DNA of 64,000 nucleotides from Saccopteryx bilineata (Eukaryota; Chordata; Mammalia; Chiroptera; Emballonuridae), in contig NC_089493.1 in the NCBI RefSeq assembly GCF_036850765.1, forward strand, positions 296,252,349-296,316,348. Reading direction: 5' to 3'. Shown here piece after piece: positions 10,375-20,794 of the stretch; the first letter of the stretch is position 1, and each line of letters starts with the position of its first letter. The position numbers and the translations under genes are program-made. The notes below the pieces were generated by a model. That model was given only the letters and a program-made list of their open reading frames with translations, searched no databases and was not told where the DNA came from.

Positions 10375-10790
10375 TATTGGTCTTAAATGGCACGGTGTAG
10401 TTCTTGTTAGAGAATGATAGTTTAGCTAGTATACAATTCTAAGTTGACAGCATTTCTCTTTTCGGCCCGTGGAGATCTCATTCTATTGTCCACAGGCTTC
10501 CATTGCTGCCCTTGCTCAGTCTGCTGCTCAAAGTTATATTCCTTGGGCAGCTTTTAAGATCTTTGCTCTCGGTGGGGGAGAGGGGAGGGGTTGTCTGAGC
10601 GATTCTTCAAGTTTTATTATGATGTGCACAAATGTGGATTTTTAAAAAAAACCCACTTTTTTGAACATGTAGGCTTGCCTACTCTCAGGATCCATTTATT
10701 TATGGGTTAATTAATTAACTTACCTTCAGTCATTATTTCTTCAAGGATTCCTCTTCTTCATTGTTTCTGTCTCCTTCTTTTGCTCAAGGG
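10375..10790 (-). mobile_element. L1M fragment (antisense), first part
   Basis: Segments such as 'tagctagtatacaattctaagttgacag', 'cttttaagatctttgctctc' and 'cagtcattatttcttcaaggattcc' follow the well-known antisense order of an old L1M 3' region. The order resumes at 11946 after an interruption (10791-11934). Confidence 0.72.
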
Positions 10791-11584
10791 CGGGGTGGAC
10801 GTCCTAGGATGTGTGCCCTCTCTCCCGTCCCCAACGGCTAGCCAGGGGCCGAGGGTGTTTGTTCATTTCCACCAGGGCAGTAAGTGCCCCAACGTGTCAG
10901 TTCAAGCTGCTAGTGTGCCTTCTCCCAATCCCACGGAGTCGAGCCCGCTGTTCATACCCCTGTCTGTCTGTGGGGTTTTGTGTGGGCCCCCTGGGGAGCC
11001 CCTGCCCAGCATCTCTGGAGGCTCACTTGCACTATCAGTGGGGGTACAGGTGGAGTTCTGGGGGCAGCAGAGGGGACAGAGGTGAGGCGTTCTGCGGGAT
11101 TCACAGGCAGGCTTCTAGGTGGGGTCTGCGAGCCAGCCACCGGGATCTGTGGCTGGTGTCTGAGATCCACAGTGAGGATGCTGTGAGCCTCTGTGCTTTC
11201 CCCCTGCTCTTTCTCCACACTAATCCCTGAGTGATCTGGGTGGGGGAGGCCAAAGTGGTCCTCTTGGGGAGGAAGAGGCTGGGTCCACCAAGCATTTGCT
11301 CTGCTCAGTCAGCCCTGTGGGAGCGACTGCATCCAGCCAGGCTGCCCGGGGGGGTGGGGGAGATTATGCACGTAAAGTAAAACTTCTCTTCCCCTCTCCG
11401 GTGTGTCTGTTTTTGGATTTGTTGCTTGAATGGGGTGCTGGAATCTCTCCATTGGACTCCTGGGTTCCCAGAGAGGGATTCCCACCTGCGGAAGGGTGTT
11501 CAAATCGAGATTTCTGCTGGGGAGTGAGGCTGGGATCTCCCATCCACCATCGTGCTTACCTCACCTCGCAGTTCCCCTACCCCC
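10791..11584. other. Unidentified GC-rich block inside an L1M copy
   Basis: About 790 bases that do not follow the expected L1M order. They are richer in GC than the flanking L1, and contain several open frames without any recognised domain. The block starts near GGACGTCCTAGGAT (10797-10810), and the right border of the neighbouring SINE is GGACGTAGGAT (11935-11945), so the block and the SINE may have entered together or in sequence. Confidence 0.45.
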
Positions 11585-11934
11585 TTCTTTTTTTTTTTTT
11601 TTTCTTTTACAGAAAGAGAGAGTCAGAAAGAGGGATAGACAGGGACAGACAGACAGGAACGGAGAGAGATGAGAAGCATCAATCATTAGTTTTTCGATGC
11701 GTGTTGCAACACCTTAGTTGTTCATTGATTGCTTTCTCATATGTGCCTTGACCGCGGGCCTTCAGCAGACTGAGTAACCTCTTGCTGGAGCCAGCGACCT
11801 TGGGTTCAGGCTGGTGAGCTTTTTGCTCAAATCAGATGAGCCTGTGCTCAAGCTGGCGACCTTGGGGTCTCGAACCTGGGTCCTCGGCATCCCAGTCCGA
11901 CGCTCTATCCACTGTGCCACCGCTTGGTCAGGCT
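11585..11934 (-). mobile_element. Long bat tRNA-derived SINE
   Basis: Reference copy for the longer SINE type. The plus strand runs from a T-run through 'cagacagacaggaacggagagagatgagaagcatcaa', 'ccttagttgttcattgattgctttctcatatgtgcc' and degenerate 'agccagcgacctt' repeats, to a B box complement 'ggtctcgaacctggg' and 'gtgccaccgcttggtcaggc'. It shares the tRNA-like end with VES but has a longer middle. Confidence 0.9.
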
Positions 11935-11945
11935 GGACGTAGGAT

Positions 11946-12600
11946 TAGACAGTATGTTCTAGAATCAGCGTCTCTCAGCCGCTCCTCGTTTTATCTCTCT
12001 GTGCAATATGCTGGTTAGTTTTTTTTTCAGATCTGTGTTTCATGTCATTATTTTCTCTTTATCTGTTTCTTATCTGTTGATTATTTACTGTTCGTTGAGT
12101 TTTCCACTTAAATTATTATTATTTTTTATTTCTGAAAGTGATATTCAGTTACTTTTTACTCTTGCCTTTGCTCTTTTTGGATCACATTTTCTTTCTTTCT
12201 TTCTTTTTTTTAAAAAAAATACATTGTTTTTGTCCTGAATCTGACAATTCTATGTCAGGATGCTCATAGAGGTCTAAGTCTGCTAGTTGTTGTTTCTATT
12301 GATTTTCATCCACGGTGGCTCATTCATTCATGTGTCTTTCAGTTTTTATTAGTGAGCTGGTGTTTAGTGAGGTCCTGGGAGGCTGGGGTCGAGGGTGAGT
12401 CCCCGTAGAGAGAAGTGGCACTTTTTTCTTCTGAGCGCTCTGAGCACTACCAACCTGGCATCACTCTGATTATTCTTTTGTCTTGGGGTTTTCTGGATCA
12501 TGTCGAGACCATGACTTAAGCCCCAAAGGTGTGTGAGAATAATCCTGTGGTCATGAATTCTTAAGGATATGTTGTTTCTCTTTTAGATCCCAGACCAAGT
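11946..12600 (-). mobile_element. L1M fragment (antisense), second part
   Basis: Resumes the L1M order with 'gtttcatgtcattattttctc', 'tgttcgttgagttttccacttaaatt' and later 'gttgtttctattgattttcatcc'. Very diverged. Non-coding. Confidence 0.62.
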
Positions 12601-12669
12601 CCAACAGACACCTGAGTCTTACCTCTTCGCCAATAGAGGAATTATTTTCTAGTCAAACTTTTCACCAAG

Positions 12670-13046
12670 CCCTGGCCGGTTGGCTCGGTAGTAGAGCATC
12701 GACCTGGTGTGTGGATGTCCTGGGTTTGATTCCCAGTCAGGGCACACAAGAGAAGTGCCCATCTGCTTCTCCACCCCTCCTCTTCTTTCTCTCTCTCTCT
12801 CTTTCTCCTCTCCTGCAGCCATGGCTCAATTGAAGCGAGTTGGCTCCGGACGCTGAGAATAGCTCCATGGCCTCTACCTCAGGTGCTAAGAAGAGCTCCG
12901 TTGCTGAGCAACGGAGCAATGCCCCAGATAGGCAGAGCACTTCCTCCTAGTGGGCTTGCTGGGTGCATCTTGGTTGGGGCGCAAAGTCTGTCTTTGCTTC
13001 TCCTCCTCTCAAAAATAAAATAAAATAATAAAATAAAATAAAAATG
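12670..13046 (+). mobile_element. Rhin-1-like SINE, older subtype
   Basis: A 10-base direct duplication, TTTCACCAAG, flanks it (12660-12669 and 13047-13056). The A box is altered (TGGCTCGGTAG) and the B box has lost its CpG (GGTTTGATTCC). The body carries the 'ggtgctaagaagagc' variant shared with the copies at 36444 and 45641, which I take as an older subfamily. The tail is (AAATA)n. Confidence 0.93.
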
Positions 13047-13056
13047 TTTCACCAAG

Positions 13057-16042
13057 AGTATAGTCTTTCCCCACGTGGGTAGGTCTAGGACTTTGGTCAT
13101 TTGTCTCCGAGTAACTATTCGAATCAGTACAATAGTAAAAACATTTTGGTCACTGAGACCGGGCAAATAGCCACATCTGGCGAGAGCCTCAGTGTCTAGG
13201 GGCCACCCTCATGTCCAGCCTGACTTTAGCTTTTGCCACCTAAGGGTTTCTGTTGCTTGCACTCCAGTCCATGTATTTATTTTACAAAATTTCCTATGTG
13301 TTTTGTGTCAGAAAAGAATTCTCTCCCTCACTCTATTAGGTTATTAGCAGTGCAAGCCCTGTGCTATTTTATTTTCTTCTTAACAACAGATAAGAAACAT
13401 ATCTGGTGCAGTAAACATTCACTTAAAACATAAGTTTTATAAATGAAGGAATTTACCTATGTGCATATTTCTTTGTACATTTCTGTGAGAGGTTTTTTTT
13501 TTTTTAAATTTCATTAAAATTCTTCTTTACACAGATAAATGTAAACATATGGGCTGATTTCTCCACTTTGAAAATGAAATTTCTTTTTCTTTTTCTTTTT
13601 TTTCTGGCAAACAGGCAATTACAACCTTCTTATCACTGTCTCTTAATGATAACGTAAGATAGTCCCTTTGTCCCAGATGTGAGTCCTTTGTTTCTTCCTC
13701 ATGGAACGTTTTTGTTTTTCCTCTCCTCAGCTAACTGTCTCAGAGGTCATTATCGTTGCACATGCTTAATGCTATTTATAAAGCCAAAAAAAGAAAAACA
13801 AATCCAGAGAGTGTGTGTGAGAGCTGAGCAGACAGAGAGACACGGCGTGAGAGGTAGGACAGACGCAGGACGCAAAGCCCGAGACGGAGAGGCTGCAGGC
13901 ACCCACGGACACGCGCCTTCCTCTCTGCGGACGTCTCATGAGAAGGGGAGAGCGTGTGCCCCCTCTGACCACAGCCCCCCTGGTCAGCTCCTGTGTCACC
14001 GCAGTGGCGTAACGGGGCTGTGGCGATGGCCGCTGTTGCGTTTCTTGGGGGGCCGGCGTGGGCTATTTGTTGATTTCAGGGTTGCTGCTAGTGACCCTGT
14101 GGACTAGAGGAAAGAAGCCTTCGTGATCAGACTGGGTCCAGGCTGGAAGCTGCACGACGACGAGCCATTTTGGGGACAGCGCCTGCTGAGGTCGTCGAAG
14201 TGGGCTTCGTTTTTGATAAACTCTCTGGTCTCAAGTCTCCCTGCAGCCGCAGGTGAGGGACGGCCAGGAGAGCAGTCCGGTCAGGGCCGGGGGGCCCCCC
14301 GCCAGCCTGGATACTTAACAACAAGGTGGCTTCTTCCTGCGGCCATCCGAGGGGTGGGGTGGGGGTTGTCCTTGGATAAGTATTGTGGACACAACGCCCT
14401 CGGAGACACGGCCTTGCCTCGGTGTCACTGAGACAATGTTTCTTTTAGGGCTAGCCCCTGGGGTGGGTGCTATACCAGGCAGGGCCGGTCTCGAGAGCCC
14501 CCTCTGGGCGGTGGTGCGTGAAAAGTGCTTACAGAGAGACCCGCACACCGAGCCTTGAGTCAGCGGACGGTCTGCACACGCTGGACGTCCCCCCCACGGC
14601 GTTCAAACCCGGGCCCCGGACGCCTCTCACGTCAGTTGGGAAGACGGCCGTGGAAGGAAGGGTCAGCAGTCCTGGCTCGAGCGAAATCAGCGTCCAGACG
14701 CGCACAGCAGCCAAGGCTTAAGTAGTCGGGGCCAGACACCGGACACCCTCGCCAGGCCCAGGTTGCGCACCAGGCCAAAGCACCACGTTCCGTCCAGACG
14801 TCCAGAGGAGACGCCACAGGCAAGCCCAAAAGCCAGGGTTGTCATGGCAATGTGGCAGAGCGTGGCCCAGGAATGGACCTGGGGACAGGTCCTGAGCTCA
14901 GGGAGTGGCTGGCCACCTCTTTCTGAATTCACTTTCCACCACCATCATCAAATCAGACCGTTTTTCTGTCTTCAGATGGACGAGGGTATGTCGGCCATCC
15001 CTTTCTGCAGTTACGGCCCTACACCAGTAGGTGGCGACCCTGCTTTGAGGAGTCACAACTCGGGGTTTATTTGGGAACTGGACACCATGATAAGGCACAT
15101 TACACGCGTTATTTCATTTAAACTTGCGTGCTACGTAAAACAAACAAAAAGAGGTTTAGCAAGTTCTAAGAGCTTTGCTTAATGCCGTTCATTCAACAGG
15201 ACGTTCTCAACACATTGCTTTTTTTTTTTTAGTTTGGGGCTGGCAGGAATGGGAACGATGACCATCGTGAATGCCGGACGGTGACAGGCTCTCAGATGAA
15301 CACAGACATTGAAAAGATGATTAACGGCGTTCAGGGCTCACGGTAGCAGCCTTCTCAGGAGCCGGAATGTTGTCTTACAAACATGATTTAACTCAACCCT
15401 CAAAAAAAAAAAAACAAAAAAAACCCCCTATAGATCAAACCTTGCTGTTGTTCTCACCGCGTGGGTGATTTCACCGGGGCTCAGAGAGGGTGAGCCCATC
15501 GTAGGTGTCGGCATGTCAGAGCAGGTGACTGCCCCAAGGTCAAAGGCTTACTGTTCCCGGTGCCTCAAGTTCTGAGTGGGGAGTGCGGGCAGGGAGTCGA
15601 GACCCTTGTGCTCTGCTGGGAAACTTGGTCTCAGAAAGCAGCCTCTCCAACCTGACAAGCAGGGTGCAGGCGGAATTCTGACCCCAGGTCCTAGCACTGG
15701 TGGTGACTCAGGGACTTTGAGCTCCACTGGAGGGGGTGGCTGGGGTTTGTTTTTCTCACCTACAAAAGGATGGTTGGACTCTCTTTGTACAAAGGTTCCA
15801 AACTCTCATGTCTCAGGTGACAACCATGAGTGACTCGGGGCGGCAGGGGCTGCAGGAAACTGCTGGGCACACGTCTGACTTTCAGGGGCCGTTGGTTCTA
15901 GGCAATCCTTGACCCATAGGAATGCTGGCTGATTGTTCCTAGGTCCCCTGATTTTACAGGAGCACCCCGAAATCTGGCTTTTTATGTAAACTCTTCTTTT
16001 AAAAAAATGTTGGCAATGGATTTCAAGCTTTAAAAATAACAT
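13057..16042. other. Unassigned 3-kb stretch
   Basis: No convincing exon. It holds homopolymer T runs (about 13493, 13590 and 15219), an A-rich block (15402-15424) and a moderately GC-rich part (13850-14860) with open frames on both strands that show no domain. A weak MIR-like 'ggggctcagagagggtgagccc' lies near 15475. Confidence 0.35.
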
Positions 16043-16053
16043 CTGTGCCTATT

Positions 16054-16383
16054 TTTATTTTTTTTTTTGACACAAAGAAAGAGTCAGAGGGAAAGACAGA
16101 CAGAAAGGGAGATGAGAAGCATCAGTTCTTCATTACAGCTCCTTAGTTGTTTGTTGATTGCTTTCTCATATGTGAGAAAGGGGGGGGGCTACAGCAGAGT
16201 GAGTGACCCCTTGCTCAAGCCAGTGACCTTGGGCTCAAGCCAGTGACCTTGGGCTCAAGCCAGCAACCCCATGCTCAAGCTGGTGAGCCCGCGCTCAATC
16301 CAGTGATCTCGGGGTTTCGAACCTGGGTCCTCTGAGTTCCAGTCTGACGCTCCGTCCACTGCGCCACCGCTGGTCAGGCACAC
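16054..16383 (-). mobile_element. Long bat tRNA-derived SINE with internal 20-bp repeats
   Basis: Flanked by CTGTGCCTATT (16043-16053 and 16384-16394), a perfect 11-base duplication. The middle repeats a 20-base unit, 'ctcaagccagtgaccttggg', in tandem with diverging copies out to the B box complement 'ggtttcgaacctggg'. Confidence 0.93.
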
Positions 16384-16394
16384 CTGTGCCTATT

Positions 16395-18199
16395 ATTAGC
16401 ACACCCACACACTTATACACACATAGCATGCACGCCATGCTCTGGATGGGGCTGGCCGATCCCTGACATTCTTCAATTCCTTGACCTTTAAAGGTCACGG
16501 TGCCGGCCAAGTGGAGTTGAGGAAGGAGAAGAAATTAGGAAGAGAAGGGAGCTGTCCGAGGGGCTTCCCTGGGATGCCGCCCTCCCACAGCGGCTCTCCC
16601 AGACCAGTGGGTCTACGCTGGTCAGTTCCAGAGCCACCTGGGAGCTTGGTCATCCTGCCGAGCCCAGGACTCTCTCCGTCTGCACTGAGCCTGGACCTCC
16701 TCTGTATACCGGGGGGGGGGGAGGGTGCTCTCCAGATGACTCTGATCACACTGAGGTGTAGTCCGTCCGTGGCTCTCAGCGCCGGCTGCTGTGCTGCGAG
16801 GCTCACCCAGGGAGTCTTTATGACCAGTGATGCCCAAGTCCTGCCCCGGGCCTGTGAAGTCAGGTGCTCTGAGCACAGAGAACAAGTTTCGGTGTCTTAA
16901 ACAGTCCCCGGACAATTCTAGTGTGCGCCCAGGGCCGGGGACCCAGTGACCACAGCTTCCCGGTCAATGCTTTTCACACTGTAACGTGCCGGAAGGTCAC
17001 CTCGGGACCTTGTTCACAATGCAGGTCCTGACTCGGTCAGTCTGTCTGTCTGTCTCTGGAGGGAAGCCCTGAGTGTCCCGGGCAATGCTGCTGCTGCTCT
17101 GGGGACCACACTTGGAGTGGCCGGGGTCTGGGAGGCTGTTTTCCAAACTTCCCCAATGCCAAGAAGCACCTGTTCTTGTTAAGTATCCGAATCCCATGGG
17201 GATGAATGAAGACCACCCTCATGAGAACAGGCAAAGGCTACTTGTTGAGAACTTGGCACGAGGCAAGAGAGGCAGCCGCGGGTCCCTTGAGCTGGGCGGA
17301 GACTCAAAGGCACGTGGGGGAGTGAGAGAGCTTTGTCCTGAGGAGAGGGGAGGGGCCAGGCGTGCCCTGATTGGCGCGTGGGCCCCGCGGGGAGCTGGAG
17401 ACTGCCACCGAGAAGCAGGACATCCTGTGATGGGTTAGGAGGGCGTACTTGGCTGTCTCTGCCGAGTCCTAAATGGAAAGTGGGGACAAAAATCAGGGAA
17501 GCCGTTGATGAAGTCCTGGTGGGCGGGGCCGGTGGCGGTCAGGGCCGTTGTTTACTCCCTGGGCTGGTTGCTGCGGATACTGGGTCAGAGTTCTGTTTTC
17601 ATCTGTAGCCCGGCCCTACGCACGCGTGTGTGTGTTCAGTTTGGACTCCCTGGTTTGAGAGATCTGGGTGGAGGCCCAGGGCATTATCATCGCCAGGACA
17701 GACAGGGAGGGGGTGTGGGGGCGGAGGGGGAGCCGTGGGAATGAGCCGCGAGCGATTTCATTCCCCGGGTGCCCACCCCAGGACCGGGGCGTGGTGAGGG
17801 GTCTTGCACGGTTCAGATGCCAGTTCTCTAGAAGGTAGCGTCTTCAAACCACAATGATTTCTTGCTTTCTGTGGTCTGAGGGTCGGCCGAGACCTCCCCG
17901 TGTGAATGAAGGCCCGAGAGCCCAAAGACAGCTGCGGGAAGCGCTTTGAGGAAGGGCTGTCGCTGAGGACTGGGGGCCATCGACACAACGGGTCAACGTG
18001 GGCCCCGAGGTTGCATTCTGGCAGATTTTACCCAGGAAGGGCAGTGACCCCCGGGGACTCCGAGACGGAGTTTCTTTCAATAAGATGCAGTGACTGGGGT
18101 CGGGGGTTAACTGGCTGCAGGCCGCCTGCTTTGGCGGGGACGATGTGACCGTTCACGGTCTTTGAACGACAGAGGAAGGTACGTGTGGCGTCAGTCCTA
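16395..18199. other. Unassigned sequence with MER5-like traces
   Basis: Segments near 16630-16700 ('ccacctgggagcttggtcatcctg...agcccagg') and 16800-16860 resemble old MER5-type hAT remnants, but weakly. A (CTGT)n block is at 17039-17056. No gene is recognised. Confidence 0.35.
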
Positions 18200-18385
18200 T
18201 CAACGACAGCTCGTGTTCACTGAACACACAGCGTGTACCACACACCGTTCCAAACACGTGCAGACCTATCCCCCACTCAGCCCTCATGAATGACAACCTG
18301 ATGAGTTAGGTCTTGATTGACAGGTAGGGAAACTGAGGCACAGAGCAATGAATGCATTTGCCCGAAGTCATAAAGTTAGAAGGCG
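18200..18385 (+). mobile_element. MIR SINE remnant
   Basis: 'ccctcatgaatgacaacctgatgagttagg' followed by 'aggtagggaaactgaggcacagagcaatgaatgcatttgcccgaagtcat' is the MIR core and 3' region. A G-run follows at about 18387-18399. Confidence 0.82.
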
Positions 18386-18845
18386 GGGGGGGGGGGGGAG
18401 CGAGAGTGTGCGCTGACCACCAGGATGCCCACGCCGTGTACAGGACGCACTCGTCAAAGGAGTCGGCGCCCTTGGGAGCCCCAGGAGTAGACAGACAAGC
18501 AGCAACTGTCAGGCCAGGAGGGACTGGTTAGGGTGTCTCAGTCTCCCCAAGGACATGACCTCCTGGAACCACCCCGTCCTCGTCCCGAAAGGTGGCCGAC
18601 CTTCTGCTCAGCCGCTTCCCCGCCCAGCGGGGGACCACTCGGTGCTGGTCCGAACACACCCAGGGCCAGCTCGGCCGTCGGGAGCTGGTGAAGATGCGGT
18701 CATGGTGGAAACGGTCACACTGTCGGTTGCTATGCCAACCTGTGAGGCCACTGCGGCTATCTTCTGGGAGATGCTGAGGCAGGAAAGGTCCTGGGGGCTG
18801 AGATGGGGCGGGGGGGGGCACTCAGAGTCTTCCTGAGTGGGTTTT

Positions 18846-19251
18846 TTTTTTGTTTTGTTTTTTTGTATTTTTCTGAAGCTGGAAACGGGGAGAGACAGTC
18901 AGACAGACTCCCGCATGCGCCCGACCGGGATCCACCCGGCACGCCCACCAGGGGCTACGCTCTGAGACCCACCAGGGGGCGATGCTCTGCTCCTCTGGGC
19001 ATCGCTCTGCCGCGACCAGAGCCACTCTAGCACCTGGGGCAGAGGCCAAGGAGCCATCCCCAGCGCCCGGGGCCATCTTTGCTCCAATGGAGCCTCGGCT
19101 GTGGAAGGGGAAGAGAGAGACAGAGAGGAAGGAGAGGGGGAGGGGTGGAGAAGCAGATGGGCGCTTCTCCTGTGTGCCCTGGCCGGGAATCGAACCCGGG
19201 TCCCCCGCACGCCAGGCCGATGCTCTACCACTGAGCCAACCGGCCAGGGCC
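18846..19251 (-). mobile_element. Rhin-1-like SINE, young copy
   Basis: Perfect 14-base duplication CCTGAGTGGGTTTT (18832-18845 and 19252-19265). The tRNA-like head at the right end has an intact B box, and the body carries both 'caccaggggg' blocks. Near-consensus sequence and a clean duplication indicate recent mobilisation. Confidence 0.96.
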
Positions 19252-19374
19252 CCTGAGTGGGTTTTGAGTCTAGTCGGCCCCTGATAGCCTTCAGCGGCTT
19301 CCCTGACTCTGGGGTAACGTCCCCTGCCCGGCGTGGCTGCCGGACACCGCCCCGCACCACCAGCTGCCTCTCTG

Positions 19375-19455
19375 GGTCTTGATCCTCGTGTCCCTGCCCT
19401 CCGCCACCTCCCAGCCTCAGCCTGTGGTTCTCTGCCTGGTGCTCCACCCTTCCCT
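19375..19455. repeat. Solitary relative of the 100-bp minisatellite unit
   Basis: 'cctcgtgtccctgccctccgccacctcccagcctcagcctgtggttctctgcctggtgctcc' matches the later part of the 100-bp unit at 20099-20590. It lies about 640 bases upstream, separated by a VES SINE and unique sequence, and could be the ancestral or a detached unit. Confidence 0.8.
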
Positions 19456-19468
19456 CCCCCCTCCTTCC

Positions 19469-19646
19469 ATATATATATTTAATACTTGATTCATTTTAGA
19501 GAAGAGAGAGAAAGAGAGAGGTTGGGAGGGAGGAGCAGGAAGCATCCACTCCCACACGTGCCTTGACCGGGCAAGCCCGGGGTTTCAAACCAGCGACCTC
19601 AGTGTTCCAGGTCGATGCTTTATCCACGGCGCCACCACAGGCCAGG
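19469..19646 (-). mobile_element. VES-type SINE
   Basis: It has the 'tcattttagagaagagagag' tail side, 'ggaagcatccactcccacacgtgcc', a degraded B box ('ggtttcaaaccagcg') and the end 'ggccaggcc'. Similar CT-rich flanks (CCTTCCCTCCCCCCTCCTTCC at left, CCTTCCCCTCCCTCCTTCC at right) look like the target duplication. Confidence 0.9.
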
Positions 19647-19665
19647 CCTTCCCCTCCCTCCTTCC

Positions 19666-20098
19666 TTCTTCATCCTCTGGCTTCAGTTTGTGTCTCTTCG
19701 TTTGGGAACCTGTGAGGACCAAGGACTGTGAAGGCTGTGAGTTTTGCTTCCCTTGCAGACGAGCCTGTGCTTATGCTGGTGGGAAAAGCTTGCCTCTTTC
19801 TGACCGGGGAGTAAGCCTTGCCCAGAAACAAAGATGCTGGTGTGTGCTCTTCGTTCCAAAAGAGATGGAGAGATCTGTTGTCAGAGAGATGAGCCCCAAC
19901 CCCACCACAGACTCTCAGGATCCCTCTGGACGTGCGAGCTGGCGTCACCCTGAGTGTGATCTCTCCGTGCACGCGTGCAATGCCTCCCTGGCCTCTCAGG
20001 CTGTTGTGCCGGAACGCGGTGATTGGCGAGGGTCGGCGAGGAAGGCCGTCAGCAGGCTCCGTGCCAGGGGCTGAGGAACAGATCCCGGCAGCCTCTGA
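19666..20098. other. Unassigned unique sequence
   Basis: No repeat or gene is recognised between the VES SINE and the 100-bp array. Open frames on both strands show no known domain. Confidence 0.4.
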
Positions 20099-20590
20099 GA
20101 CGGTCCCCAGGGCCACCTCCCAGCCTCAGCTAGTGGTTCTCTGCCCGGAGCTCTGCCCTTCCCTCTGGGACGGTCCCCAGGGCCATGGTCACCCTCGTGT
20201 TCCTGCCCTCCACCACCTCCCAGCCTCAGCATGTGGTTCTCTGCCCGGAGCTCCGCCCTCCCTTCTGAGACGGTCCCCAGGGCCATGGTGACCCTCGTGT
20301 CCCTGCCCTCTGCCACCTCCCAGCCTCAGCTAGTGGTTCTCTGCCCGGAGCTCCGCCCTTCCCTCTGAGATGGTCCCCAGGGCCATGGTGACCCTCGTGT
20401 CCCTGCCCTCTGCCACGTCCCAGCCTCAGCTAGTGGTTCTCTGCCCGGAGCTCTGCCCTTCCCTCTGAGACGGTCCCCAGGGCCAAGGTGACCCTCGTGT
20501 CCCTGCCCTCTGCCACGTCCCAGCCTCAGCATGTGGTTCTCTGCCTGGAGCTCCGCCCTTCCCTCTGAGACGGTCCCCAGGGCCATGGTC
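20099..20590. repeat. 100-bp minisatellite, about 5 units
   Basis: The marker GGTCCCCAGGGCCA recurs with exact 100-base spacing at units beginning 20169, 20269, 20369, 20469 and 20569. A first, 70-base unit begins at 20099 and lacks the 'tggtcaccctcgtgt' part. Units differ at a few sites (tagtgg/atgtgg; cacctcc/cacgtcc). Open frames on the minus strand simply follow the repeat. Confidence 0.95.
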
Positions 20591-20757
20591 ATCCTGAGTC
20601 AGTGACTGTTCGATCTTCTGCAGAGGGACGGTCCAGCAGAACAGCCGGTGACCGTGTGCGATTGGGGGAGAAGGGTTTGAAAGGAGCTGAGTGTCCAAGC
20701 AGTGTGACTTCGGCATGAGACTGAGGTCTCAGCGGGGCCTCTGCAGGAACCAGTGGC

Positions 20758-20758
<1 letters not shown>

Positions 20759-20793
<35 letters not shown>
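20759..20793. repeat. (GT)n microsatellite
   Basis: About 35 bases of uninterrupted GT dinucleotide. Confidence 0.97.
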
Positions 20794-20794
<1 letters not shown>

